DNA from: JBEKTW01 sp049515655
GTDB taxonomy: Bacteria > Bacteroidota > Ignavibacteria > UBA10030 > SZUA-254
Assembly: GCA_049515655.1 (NCBI GenBank)
Contig: JBEKTW010000021.1
Span: forward strand, 1-64,000
Length of the DNA stretch: 64,000 nt
Reading direction: 5' to 3'
Part shown: positions 8,314-15,736 of the stretch, piece after piece
Layout: each line of letters starts with the position of its first letter
Numbering within the stretch: position 1 is the stretch's first letter
Notes under the pieces: model-generated
Databases searched by the model: none
What the model was told of the DNA's origin: nothing
What the model saw: the letters and a program-made list of their open reading frames with translations, nothing else
Translations under genes and position numbers: made by a program

Positions 8314-9380
8314 TCCGGTTTGCCCATTCGGAATATCTTGTTACGCTCGCGGTGCTCCCCGCTCTCGCTGTCCTCTATTTCTGGGCGCGAGGTTTGCGCC
8401 GTCGAGCAATGGAACGATTTGGAAATCGTGAACTTCTCATGCAGCCTGTACCGACCGCAGGCCGGCACAAGGGGGCGATAAAATTCATTTTCGTTTTCAC
8501 CGCGCTGGCGTTTCTTGTGCTGGGGATCGCGAACCCGCAGATCGGTACGAAGCTCGAGGAGGTCAAGCGGGAAGGCGTTGACCTCTTCATCGCACTCGAC
8601 GTTTCCAACAGCATGAAGGCGGAGGACATCAAGCCGAACCGGCTGGAAGCCGCGAAGCGCGAAATCTCCCTGCTCCTCGATAAATTGCAGAATGACAGGA
8701 TCGGCTTGGTTGTCTTTGCCGGCGACAGCTACCTCCAGCTCCCGCTGACGACGGATTACGGCGCCGCACGATTGTTCATCAGTACCATTGATGTCGATGT
8801 CGTTCCCGTTCCCGGAACCGCGATCGGTTCGGCGATTAAGCTTGCGATGAAGTCGTTCGTGCAGGGGGAAAAGAAGCACAAAGCGCTCGTTATTATTACG
8901 GACGGCGAGAATCACGAGGACGACGCTATGGCTGCGGCGAAGGACGCAGCCGCGGAGGGAATCGTCGTTCATAGCATCGGCATGGGCCTCCCGGAAGGGG
9001 CACCGATCCCGATGTATCAAAATAACGTCCAGGTCGGTTTCATGAAGGATAACGAGGGAAACACGGTCATCACCAAACTGGATGAAGCCGCCTTGCAACA
9101 AATTGCCGAGGCCGGTGGGGGAAAGTTCGTTCGCGCCTCGAACCAGGTGAACGAGTTGGATGCCTTATTCAAAGAGATTCAGGGAATGGAAAAGAAAGAA
9201 TTCGGTGCGAAGGTTTTTACCGAATACGAAGACCGTTTTCAATATGTCCTGACGGTTGTGCTCATCCTGCTCGTTGGAGAATTCTTCATTTCTGAACGAA
9301 AGAACCGGTGGTTCGAAAAAATGAAATCGATTGTCGTAAAACCATTCACTATTCGTCAGGAACCTCCGGCGGAGTCATGA
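8310..9380 (+). CDS. batB: BatB, von Willebrand A membrane protein
   Basis: 356 residues, a paralogue of BatA with the same build: two N-terminal membrane helices, a von Willebrand A domain and a C-terminal helix (about 318-335). The metal site reads ALDVSNSM, later GTAIG and TDGENHED. It is longer than BatA by a C-terminal cytoplasmic tail. ATG at 8310 overlaps the batA stop by four bases (ATGA), so the two are probably translated together in fixed ratio. Confidence 0.93.
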   Translation: MIRFAHSEYLVTLAVLPALAVLYFWARGLRRRAMERFGNRELLMQPVPTAGRHKGAIKFIFVFTALAFLVLGIANPQIGTKLEEVKREGVDLFIALDVSNSMKAEDIKPNRLEAAKREISLLLDKLQNDRIGLVVFAGDSYLQLPLTTDYGAARLFISTIDVDVVPVPGTAIGSAIKLAMKSFVQGEKKHKALVIITDGENHEDDAMAAAKDAAAEGIVVHSIGMGLPEGAPIPMYQNNVQVGFMKDNEGNTVITKLDEAALQQIAEAGGGKFVRASNQVNELDALFKEIQGMEKKEFGAKVFTEYEDRFQYVLTVVLILLVGEFFISERKNRWFEKMKSIVVKPFTIRQEPPAES

Positions 9381-10072
9381 AGAACATCACCATAGTATTC
9401 CCGCTGGCGCTTACGTTCGCCTGGAGCTTGAGCCTTCAAGCGCAGTCGGACCGTTCCCTCATCCGCGAAGGAAACCGTTCCTACAAGGACAGCAAATTCT
9501 CCGACGCGGAGGTGAATTATCGCAAAGCGCTCGAAAAGAACAAGGAGTCGCACGAAGGCGTCTACAATCTCGGCGATGCGCTCTATAAACAGGATCGATT
9601 CGGCGAAGCGGCGGAGCAGTACCGCGGTGCATCGGCGAAGAACACCGACAGCGATGCGAAGGCACATGCGCTCTACAACCTCGGGAACGCGCTGCTGAAG
9701 GGAAAGCAGCTGCAGGAAAGCATCAACGCGTATAAAGAATCTCTGAAGCTGGAGCCCAGCGATGGGGATACAAAGTATAATCTTGAATATGCACGGGCGC
9801 TGTTGAAACAGCAACAGCAGAATCAGCAGAAAAACAAGGACCAGAAGAAAGACGATAAACAAAAGCAAGATCAGCAGAAACAGGACCAACAGAAACAGGA
9901 CCAACAGAAGCAGCAGCAGGACCAGCAGAAACAGGCACAACAAAAAAAGCAGCAGATATCAAAGCAAGATGCGGAACGTATTCTTGAAGCGTTGAAGAAC
10001 GACGAGAAGGATGTCGAAAAGAAACTGCATAAAAAAGTCCCGGCACGGATCAGAGTGGAAAAGGACTGGTAG
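9377..10072 (+). CDS. batC: BatC, TPR lipoprotein-like periplasmic protein
   Basis: 231 residues from the ATG at 9377, which overlaps the batB stop (ATGA). A longer frame exists upstream, but this start is followed directly by a signal peptide (ITIVFPLALTFAWSLSLQAQ). Three TPR units follow (about 25-135), then a very glutamine/lysine-rich stretch (about 140-195) built on a repeated 15-base unit. The protein closes with a short domain ending in VPARIRVEKDW, a characteristic BatC ending. TPRs suggest a scaffold for BatA/BatB. The repeat tract at 9890-9935 could change length by slippage. Confidence 0.88.
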   Translation: MKNITIVFPLALTFAWSLSLQAQSDRSLIREGNRSYKDSKFSDAEVNYRKALEKNKESHEGVYNLGDALYKQDRFGEAAEQYRGASAKNTDSDAKAHALYNLGNALLKGKQLQESINAYKESLKLEPSDGDTKYNLEYARALLKQQQQNQQKNKDQKKDDKQKQDQQKQDQQKQDQQKQQQDQQKQAQQKKQQISKQDAERILEALKNDEKDVEKKLHKKVPARIRVEKDW

Positions 10073-10392
10073 GGGAGTCAGATCGGGGAAACGGAGAAAG
10101 GGTGAAACGGGGAGAAGGTGATAGGAGATAGGACGTAGGTGATGGTTTGAGATAATGAGTAGTTAAGATTATGAAAAGCAAGAAGCGAAAAGCCGGAAGC
10201 CAACAGCTAATGGCCAAAAGCTAAAAGCTAGAAGCAGTAAGCAAGATGCACGAAGAGAAAAAGAAGTAGTTGAGATTATGAGATTTTGAGACGAAGAACG
10301 AATGACCAGGAACCAATGACTAATGACCAATGAGTAATGACCAATTACTAATGACCAAGAACAAAGAACGAAGTACCAGGAACTAACAACCA
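10073..10392. repeat. gene-less degenerate repeat island between batC and batD
   Basis: 320 bases with no gene, made almost wholly of degenerate short direct repeats on one strand. First come GGGGAGAAGG-type units (10080-10140), then AAAGCTAAAAGCTAGAAGC-type units (10180-10240), then AATGACCAATGAC and AAGAACAAAGAAC units (10305-10392). The last block closely matches the right arm of the S23 element at 5322-5415. The open frame on the minus strand here (SWSLVIGHYSLVISHW-like) is only a translation of the repeat. It interrupts an otherwise overlapping operon. Confidence 0.8.
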
Positions 10393-12243
10393 ATGACCTT
10401 ACACCCGCCTACATCCTACGCACGTATACTACCGGTGCTCTGGATTCTCGCACTCGTACTGTCCGGGGTTACAACCGTGACGGCACAAGATGTCTCGTTC
10501 TCGGCGTCCGTCGACAGGACCCAGCTGGCTGTGGGAGAACAGCTGGAGATTACGTTCGCGCTGAATGGTTCCAGCGGCGGCAGGAACTTTCACCCGCCGG
10601 TATTTAACGATTTAACCGTTCTCTCGGGTCCAAACCAGTCGACAAGCATGCAATTCATCAACGGCTCGATGTCCGCGTCCGTTACGTACAGCTATGTTCT
10701 CCAGCCCCTGCGTGATGGAAAATTCACGATCGGTGCGGCGTCGATCGAGGCCGGCGGGAAACAGCTTCAATCACAACCGATCGCGATTACGGTGACGAAA
10801 GGCTCCCCCCAACCGAAGCAGCAAGCGCAACAGTCGCAGCAGACGGATATCGACCGGCAAATAGGCGACAATCTTTTCCTCAAGGTGACCGTCGACAGGT
10901 CGCGTGTCTACCAGGGCGAGCAAATTACTGCAACGTACAAGATTTACACTCGCGTCAACATATCCAATTACACCGTTGACAAAGTTCCGGGACTGACCGG
11001 TTTCTGGAGTGAAGACCTTGATATTCCCAAACAGATTCAGTTGACAAATGAGACAGTCGGGGGCAAGCAGTACCGTGTCGGTATCCTGAAGAAAGTCGCG
11101 CTCTTCCCGCAGCGCAGCGGAACGCTCGAGCTCGACCCGATGGAAGTCGAGTGCGTCGTGCAGGTTCAGACGCGAAGTCGCTCAAACAACTTGTTCGACC
11201 AATTCTTCAACGACCCGTTCTTCGGCAATGTTACCAACGTCAACCATAAGGTCCGCAGCGAGCCGCTCAAGGTTGCCGTTCTGCCGCTGCCGGCCGAGAA
11301 CATTTCGCCGGGTTTCAGCGGTGCGGTGGGGTCGTATTCAATGGAGGCATGGCTCGACAAACATCAAACCAAAACGAACGAAGCTGCCACGCTCAAGGTG
11401 AAGATCACCGGCAACGGCAATCTGAAACTCATCGAACCGCCGGCGATTAGCGTTCCACCGGACTTTGACCGGTATGACCCCAAGATATCGGATAACATTA
11501 CCAATCAGGGAGACCTCATTTCCGGCAGTCGCACATTTGAATATCTGCTTATCCCGCGGCACCCGGGAGAACAGAAGATCCCCTCGTTCCCGTTTACTTT
11601 CTTTGACGCGGCGAAGAAATCCTACGTCACATTGCGAAGTCCGGAATTCGGGTTGAGCGTGGAACAGGGGTCGGAACTTCTCTCTGCGTCGGCTGCAGGA
11701 ATCAGTAAAGAAGATGTGAAATTGCTGGGTGAAGATATTCGGTTCATCAAAAGTGAAAACGCATCTCTTCGCCGGAAAGGGGAACAACTGGTCGGCTCTC
11801 TGGCATTCTATATGTTATCAGTCAGCCCTATTGTTGCCTTCATCGGATTTGTCCTGTATGCCCGGCGGCGTGAAAAGGTTCTGGGAGACGTCCGGACGCT
11901 GCGGAACCGCAGGGCGAGGAAGGTTGCACAGCGTCGCCTGGCAGAGGCAAAGAAGTTTCTCGCGGGAAAAAAGAGGGAGGAATTCTATACAGAAGTATCC
12001 CGTGCGTTGTGGGGATTCGTCGGCGACAAGCTTGGGCTGCCGCTTGCCGAAGTATCGCTCGACGTCGTGCGCACAACCCTTGAGACCCGTGGAGTTTTCC
12101 CCGAAGTCATCGAAAAATTTTCCACGACGATCGAACAGTGCGAATTCGCGCGGTTTGCTCCATCCTCCGATTCAACGCAGATGGATAGCGTCTACAATGA
12201 GTCCGTCGTTCTTATCGCGACAATCGAGGAACAAATCAAATGA
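10393..12243 (+). CDS. batD: BatD, large periplasmic Bat protein
   Basis: 616 residues, normal for BatD. The signal peptide (about 12-31, ending TVTAQ) is followed by several beta-sandwich oxygen-tolerance domains. These run from about 35 to 450, starting FSASVDRTQLAVGEQLEITF with a second unit FLKVTVDRSRVYQGEQITATY. There is one membrane helix (about 470-490) and a cytoplasmic helical domain. BatD is the periplasmic partner of BatA/BatB in this conserved operon. The start lies at the very end of the repeat island, and no clear ribosome binding site is visible there. It overlaps batE by four bases (ATGA at 12240). Confidence 0.9.
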   Translation: MTLHPPTSYARILPVLWILALVLSGVTTVTAQDVSFSASVDRTQLAVGEQLEITFALNGSSGGRNFHPPVFNDLTVLSGPNQSTSMQFINGSMSASVTYSYVLQPLRDGKFTIGAASIEAGGKQLQSQPIAITVTKGSPQPKQQAQQSQQTDIDRQIGDNLFLKVTVDRSRVYQGEQITATYKIYTRVNISNYTVDKVPGLTGFWSEDLDIPKQIQLTNETVGGKQYRVGILKKVALFPQRSGTLELDPMEVECVVQVQTRSRSNNLFDQFFNDPFFGNVTNVNHKVRSEPLKVAVLPLPAENISPGFSGAVGSYSMEAWLDKHQTKTNEAATLKVKITGNGNLKLIEPPAISVPPDFDRYDPKISDNITNQGDLISGSRTFEYLLIPRHPGEQKIPSFPFTFFDAAKKSYVTLRSPEFGLSVEQGSELLSASAAGISKEDVKLLGEDIRFIKSENASLRRKGEQLVGSLAFYMLSVSPIVAFIGFVLYARRREKVLGDVRTLRNRRARKVAQRRLAEAKKFLAGKKREEFYTEVSRALWGFVGDKLGLPLAEVSLDVVRTTLETRGVFPEVIEKFSTTIEQCEFARFAPSSDSTQMDSVYNESVVLIATIEEQIK

Positions 12244-12995
12244 GAACGCGCGTCCTTCTCTTCCTCGTCGTACTGCTTGTACAGAGTTCTTTTGCCGATG
12301 AAGCCGCGCTTCAGCTCGAACAGGCGAACCAATTGTACCGCGGCGGTGATTTTCAGAACGCGGCGGTTATGTACGAACAGATCGCGAAGAATGGATACGA
12401 AGGCGCGTCCCTCTATTACAATCTTGGTAATGCTTACTTCAAACTTCATAATATTCCGGCGGCGATTCTGAACTATGAGCGCGCGAAACGCCTCGCTCCG
12501 CGGGATGAGGATATTTCCTATAATCTTCGCCTGTGCAACCTCCGGGTTGTCGACAAGATTGAAGCGATTCCGTCACTCTTCTTTGTGGAATGGTGGCACA
12601 ACCTCTTGAATCTGATGTCTTCCGAGAACTGGGGAATTCTCGGTATCGCCATGCTCTGGTGTACGGTCATCGGCAGTGCGGTTTTCATGATTTCACGGTC
12701 TCTTCTCCTTCGCCGCAGTATGTTTCCCCTTGCGGTTGTTTGCCTGATCGCCGCCCTGTTTTCGTTTGTGGGCATGGTGCAGCGTTCGCACATCGAGCAA
12801 AGCGATCAACAAGCCATCGTATTCTCCCAGACAGTATCGGTAAAGAGTGCTCCCGATGTTCAAAGCACGGATTTGTTTGTCTTGCACGAAGGGGTGAAGG
12901 TCGACGTGATGGACAACGTTTCGAGCTGGCGGAAGATCCGGCTTGCCGACGGCAAAATCGGGTGGATCCCCGCCGATGCTCTCCAGACAATCTGA
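12240..12995 (+). CDS. batE: BatE, TPR and SH3 membrane protein
   Basis: 251 residues. A signal peptide (about 1-19) is followed by two TPR units (about 24-100; ALQLEQANQLYRGGDF and SLYYNLGNAYFKLHN). Two membrane helices come next (about 132-150 and 160-180), then a small bacterial SH3 domain (about 198-251) ending GKIGWIPADALQTI. This is the standard BatE layout and the last gene of the operon. Its start overlaps the batD stop. Confidence 0.9.
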   Translation: MRTRVLLFLVVLLVQSSFADEAALQLEQANQLYRGGDFQNAAVMYEQIAKNGYEGASLYYNLGNAYFKLHNIPAAILNYERAKRLAPRDEDISYNLRLCNLRVVDKIEAIPSLFFVEWWHNLLNLMSSENWGILGIAMLWCTVIGSAVFMISRSLLLRRSMFPLAVVCLIAALFSFVGMVQRSHIEQSDQQAIVFSQTVSVKSAPDVQSTDLFVLHEGVKVDVMDNVSSWRKIRLADGKIGWIPADALQTI

Positions 12996-13051
12996 ATTCT
13001 AGATGGCGCATCATTCTCATCGTTCAGAGCTATACCCACCCCACCTTCCGT

Positions 13052-13072
13052 CCTCCCCTTGGTAAGGGGAGG
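13052..13072. repeat. palindrome downstream of batE
   Basis: CCTCCCCTT, a 3-base loop and AAGGGGAGG form a perfect 9-bp hairpin 56 bases after the batE stop. A second palindrome directly after it is the one split by the IS3 element. There is no T-tract, so it is more likely a member of the intergenic repeat family than a terminator, though it could act as one. Confidence 0.6.
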
Positions 13073-13099
13073 CAACTTCTCCCCCTTTGGAGTGAACCC

Positions 13100-13987
13100 C
13101 TAAATTGAGACAGTTTTTGCCAGAGTTAAGGTGGACGGTTTTTGAGTTAAATAACAAGCTTCAAATTCAACCGGCGGGACATAGCCGAGAGCTGAATGGA
13201 GCCGTTTGTGATTGTAAACAGCATCGATAAAATGACCGATATTACATTGGGCATCATAGAACGATTCGTATTCGTTCAGATAGACTTCTTCTGCTTTCAG
13301 TGTTTTCAAAAATGACTCAGCTTTTGCATTGTCGTAGGGGTTTCCCTTACGGCTCATGCTGATGATAATGTTCTTTGACTTGAGAAGATTCACATAGTCA
13401 TCGGACGCATACTGTACCCCTTGGTCCGAGTGATGCACTAAGCCCGGAGCTATTGTGCGACACTCAAGGGCCATGTGGAGCGCTGTGAGACTTAGCGCCG
13501 TGTCAATGTGATCACTGAGCGCCCAACCGATCGCCCGTCGGCTGAAAGCATCAAGAATGATTGCAAGATACGCAAAGCCTTGCAAAAGCCGGACGTAGGT
13601 AATATCAGCAACCCAGAGTTGATTCGGAACTGTTAGCACCATCGCCTGGGCGAGATTGGGATAGATTCTATAGCGATGCCGTGAGTCGGTCGTACGGACG
13701 AACCGCCGCCTGGGTCGACACAGTAGCTTTTCCCTGTGCATTAAGGCCAAAACGCGCTTATGATTTGCTGGATATCCCTCACGAGTAAGAGCTCTTGTGA
13801 CTCGTCGATATCCATAGCCGTGGTACTGCTCGCAGATGTGCCTCATCGGCTCCAAGATGGGATCGGATTCCACTTTTTGATTGTCCGACTCCAGGAACCG
13901 GTAATATCCACAACGGGGCACACGGGCAACAGAACATAGTCGTTGCACAGGAAACGTAACCGATTGTTGTTGAATCACCCGGTACAT
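13100..13987 (-). CDS. IS3-family transposase OrfB (DDE integrase domain)
   Basis: 295 residues. The N-terminal HTH_21-type region (QYHGYGYRRVTRAL) is followed by an rve integrase core with all three catalytic acids: the D of WVADITYV, the D of HHSDQGVQYAS and the E of NAKAESFLKTLK. The C-terminal HKRLHSALGYVPP is typical. The ATG at 13987 overlaps the orfA stop by one base. The frame stays open upstream to a slippery A7 site (14047-14053), so the active transposase is probably an OrfAB fusion made by a -1 frameshift. No disabling mutation is visible. Confidence 0.93.
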   Translation of the reverse strand: MYRVIQQQSVTFPVQRLCSVARVPRCGYYRFLESDNQKVESDPILEPMRHICEQYHGYGYRRVTRALTREGYPANHKRVLALMHREKLLCRPRRRFVRTTDSRHRYRIYPNLAQAMVLTVPNQLWVADITYVRLLQGFAYLAIILDAFSRRAIGWALSDHIDTALSLTALHMALECRTIAPGLVHHSDQGVQYASDDYVNLLKSKNIIISMSRKGNPYDNAKAESFLKTLKAEEVYLNEYESFYDAQCNIGHFIDAVYNHKRLHSALGYVPPVEFEACYLTQKPSTLTLAKTVSI

Positions 13988-14328
13988 TACGCTTTGGTAT
14001 CCTTGGGTGGATTCTTCACCAAAATGCTCTTGGCATGCTGCAAGGCTTTTTTTAAAAAATCGTTCTCGATCGTTAGGCGTCCGATCATTCGCTCTAACTC
14101 TGCAACCCGTTGGTCGGGCGTCTGTGAAGGGTCGGTTTCACTGGCCGTACCTCGGAACGCTCCTTGTGGATTATTTTGATACTCCTGACGCCACTTGTAC
14201 ACAAGGTTAGCGTGGATGTCGTACTGCCGGGTGAGCTCAGCGACGGAAACACCAGACTCATACGCCTGGACGATCTTGAGCTTAAATTCACGGGTAAATC
14301 TCTTGCGTGTAATCGACATATGGAACAT
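13987..14328 (-). CDS. IS3-family OrfA (helix-turn-helix)
   Basis: 113 residues of the transposase_8/HTH type: RKRFTREFKLKIVQAYESG, then VAELTRQYDIHANLVYKWRQEY, which is the DNA-recognition helix pair. A leucine-zipper-like helix (VAELERMIGRLTIENDFLKKAL) follows. OrfA binds the IS ends and, made alone, often represses transposition. Its last third carries the run of seven A (14053 down to 14047) followed by G, a -1 frameshift signal. Confidence 0.92.
   Translation of the reverse strand: MFHMSITRKRFTREFKLKIVQAYESGVSVAELTRQYDIHANLVYKWRQEYQNNPQGAFRGTASETDPSQTPDQRVAELERMIGRLTIENDFLKKALQHAKSILVKNPPKDTKA
14046..14053 (-). promoter_or_regulatory. slippery A7G site for -1 frameshifting in the IS
   Basis: On the minus strand the codons TTA AAA AAA GCC of orfA contain AAAAAAAG. 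Slipping back one base puts the ribosome in the orfB frame, which is open from here through the orfB ATG. IS3 elements commonly use such sites. Confidence 0.75.
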
Positions 14329-14393
14329 CTCCTTTTGGGATACGTTCCACCTTAATACTCAAATATTCTGTCTCATGCAAGGGGTGCAGTCCA

Positions 14394-14725
14394 CTTTTTC
14401 AAGGGGGAGAACACAAGAGGGGGTCGGGCGAGAACGACACGAGTCCGAACGAAGCCCGACCGAATTTTGACTCTTACAAGAAAGTTTTGTAGATTTCCTG
14501 TGCTATCAGTGAAGTCATCATCATTCATCAGGGACATTACTCCTCTAAATTGCTACAAATAATGTAGTACCCCGGCGACTTAAAGTTTCGCTTTACCTTT
14601 TTCAAACAATTGCCTTTTCAGGCTCGTCTTCTCACTGATTGACTTTAGAGCCTCATTTTCGTAGATTAATCAAGAAAATTTTGGAGTCTTGGCCGAATTA
14701 TGTCACTTGGATTGACTAAAACCGC
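14394..14725. other. intergenic region before the polysaccharide cluster
   Basis: It starts with the right half of the palindrome split by the IS. It then contains a possible GTCGGGC/GCCCGAC stem (about 14423-14460) and about 250 AT-rich bases leading to rfbB, with a promoter-like pair at 14639-14667. No gene was seen. Confidence 0.5.
14639..14667 (+). promoter_or_regulatory. sigma70-like promoter candidate for the polysaccharide cluster
   Basis: TTGACT (14639-14644), a 17-base spacer and TAGATT (14662-14667), 58 bases before the rfbB start. The same two hexamers recur upstream of the gene at 56348. Prediction from spacing and sequence only. Confidence 0.35.
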
Positions 14726-15736
14726 ATGAAAATTCTGGTCACGGGTGGTTGTGGATTTATCGGCAGCAACTTCGTGCATTTCATGCTGAAAGCCCATCCG
14801 GATTACTTGATTGTGAATCTGGATAAACTCACCTACGCCGGTAATCTGGAGAATTTGGCGGATGTTGAGAACCATCCCCAGTACCGATTCGTCAAAGGTG
14901 ACATTTGCAACCGTCGAATTGTCGAGACGGCGGTACGGGATCATGGGATTGACGCGATCATCAATTTTGCGGCGGAATCTCATGTAGACCGGAGCATCAT
15001 GGGGCCCACAATTTTTATTGAGACGAATGTTTCCGGCACGAATGTTCTGTTGGAGGTGGCCAAAGACTGCAAGGTCCAGCGGTTTGTCCAGATTTCGACG
15101 GATGAGGTGTATGGCTCGCTCGGTGTCTCCGGACGGTTTACAGAAACGACGCCGTTACATCCGAACAGTCCATACTCCGCGTCGAAGGCTTCCGCCGACC
15201 TGTTGGCTCTGGCGTATCATCACACGTTTGCCCTTCCTGCGGTCATCACCCGATGTTCGAACAATTACGGGCCGTATCAATTTCCGGAAAAACTGATTCC
15301 GCTCATGATCGCCAACGCGCTGGACGGCAAGTCGCTGCCGGTGTATGGCGACGGACTCAATGTTCGTGATTGGTTGTACGTGATGGATCATTGTGAGGCG
15401 ATAGATACCGTACTTCACCGGGGAAACATCGGCGAGATATATAATATCGGCGGCAACAATGAATGCAGAAACATCGATATCGTGAAACTTCTTTTGAAAA
15501 AGCTGGGGAAGCCCGAATCGCTTCTTACGTTCGTGAAGGACCGGCCGGGGCACGATCGCCGGTATGCCATCGACGCATCGAAGATCATGGGCACATTGGG
15601 ATGGAAGCCCAGCGTGACGTTTGAAGCCGCGCTGGACCAGACCGTTGACTGGTATCTCGCGCATGAACAATGGTGGCGGCGGATCATCAGCGGCGAATAT
15701 CAAGAATATTATCGGAACATGTATGAGCGAAGATAG
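14726..15736 (+). CDS. rfbB: dTDP-glucose 4,6-dehydratase
   Basis: 336 residues, full length. It converts dTDP-glucose to dTDP-4-keto-6-deoxyglucose, the first committed step to deoxy sugars such as rhamnose. The extended SDR fold is plain: the NAD-binding motif TGGCGFIGSNFV at the start, NFAAESHVDRS, STDEVYG with the catalytic Thr-Asp-Glu, and the YSASK Tyr-Lys pair. RCSNNYGPYQFPEKLIPLMI and GRFTETTPLHPNSPYSASK match RmlB closely. Partner genes rfbA, rfbC and rfbD are not in the window. It heads the polysaccharide cluster and overlaps the next gene by 14 bases. Confidence 0.95.
   Translation: MKILVTGGCGFIGSNFVHFMLKAHPDYLIVNLDKLTYAGNLENLADVENHPQYRFVKGDICNRRIVETAVRDHGIDAIINFAAESHVDRSIMGPTIFIETNVSGTNVLLEVAKDCKVQRFVQISTDEVYGSLGVSGRFTETTPLHPNSPYSASKASADLLALAYHHTFALPAVITRCSNNYGPYQFPEKLIPLMIANALDGKSLPVYGDGLNVRDWLYVMDHCEAIDTVLHRGNIGEIYNIGGNNECRNIDIVKLLLKKLGKPESLLTFVKDRPGHDRRYAIDASKIMGTLGWKPSVTFEAALDQTVDWYLAHEQWWRRIISGEYQEYYRNMYERR

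Larger units (their letters stand above)
13088..14393 (-). mobile_element. IS3-family insertion sequence, intact
   Basis: 1306 bases. The ends are imperfect inverted repeats, TGGAGTGAACCCC on the left and TGGACTGCACCCC on the right (read inward), with further matches GAGACAG and AAGGTGGA inside. A 3-base direct repeat CTT (13085-13087 and 14394-14396) flanks the element, as expected for IS3 target duplication. The two reading frames orfA and orfB are overlapping and complete. Removing the element restores a perfect 11-bp palindrome (TTCTCCCCCTT, TTTC, AAGGGGGAGAA). Confidence 0.92.

Noticed and set aside
10169..10393. minus-strand frame reading SWSLVIGHYSLVISHW
   Set aside because: It is the complement of the AATGACCAATGAC repeat island, with no start context or family.
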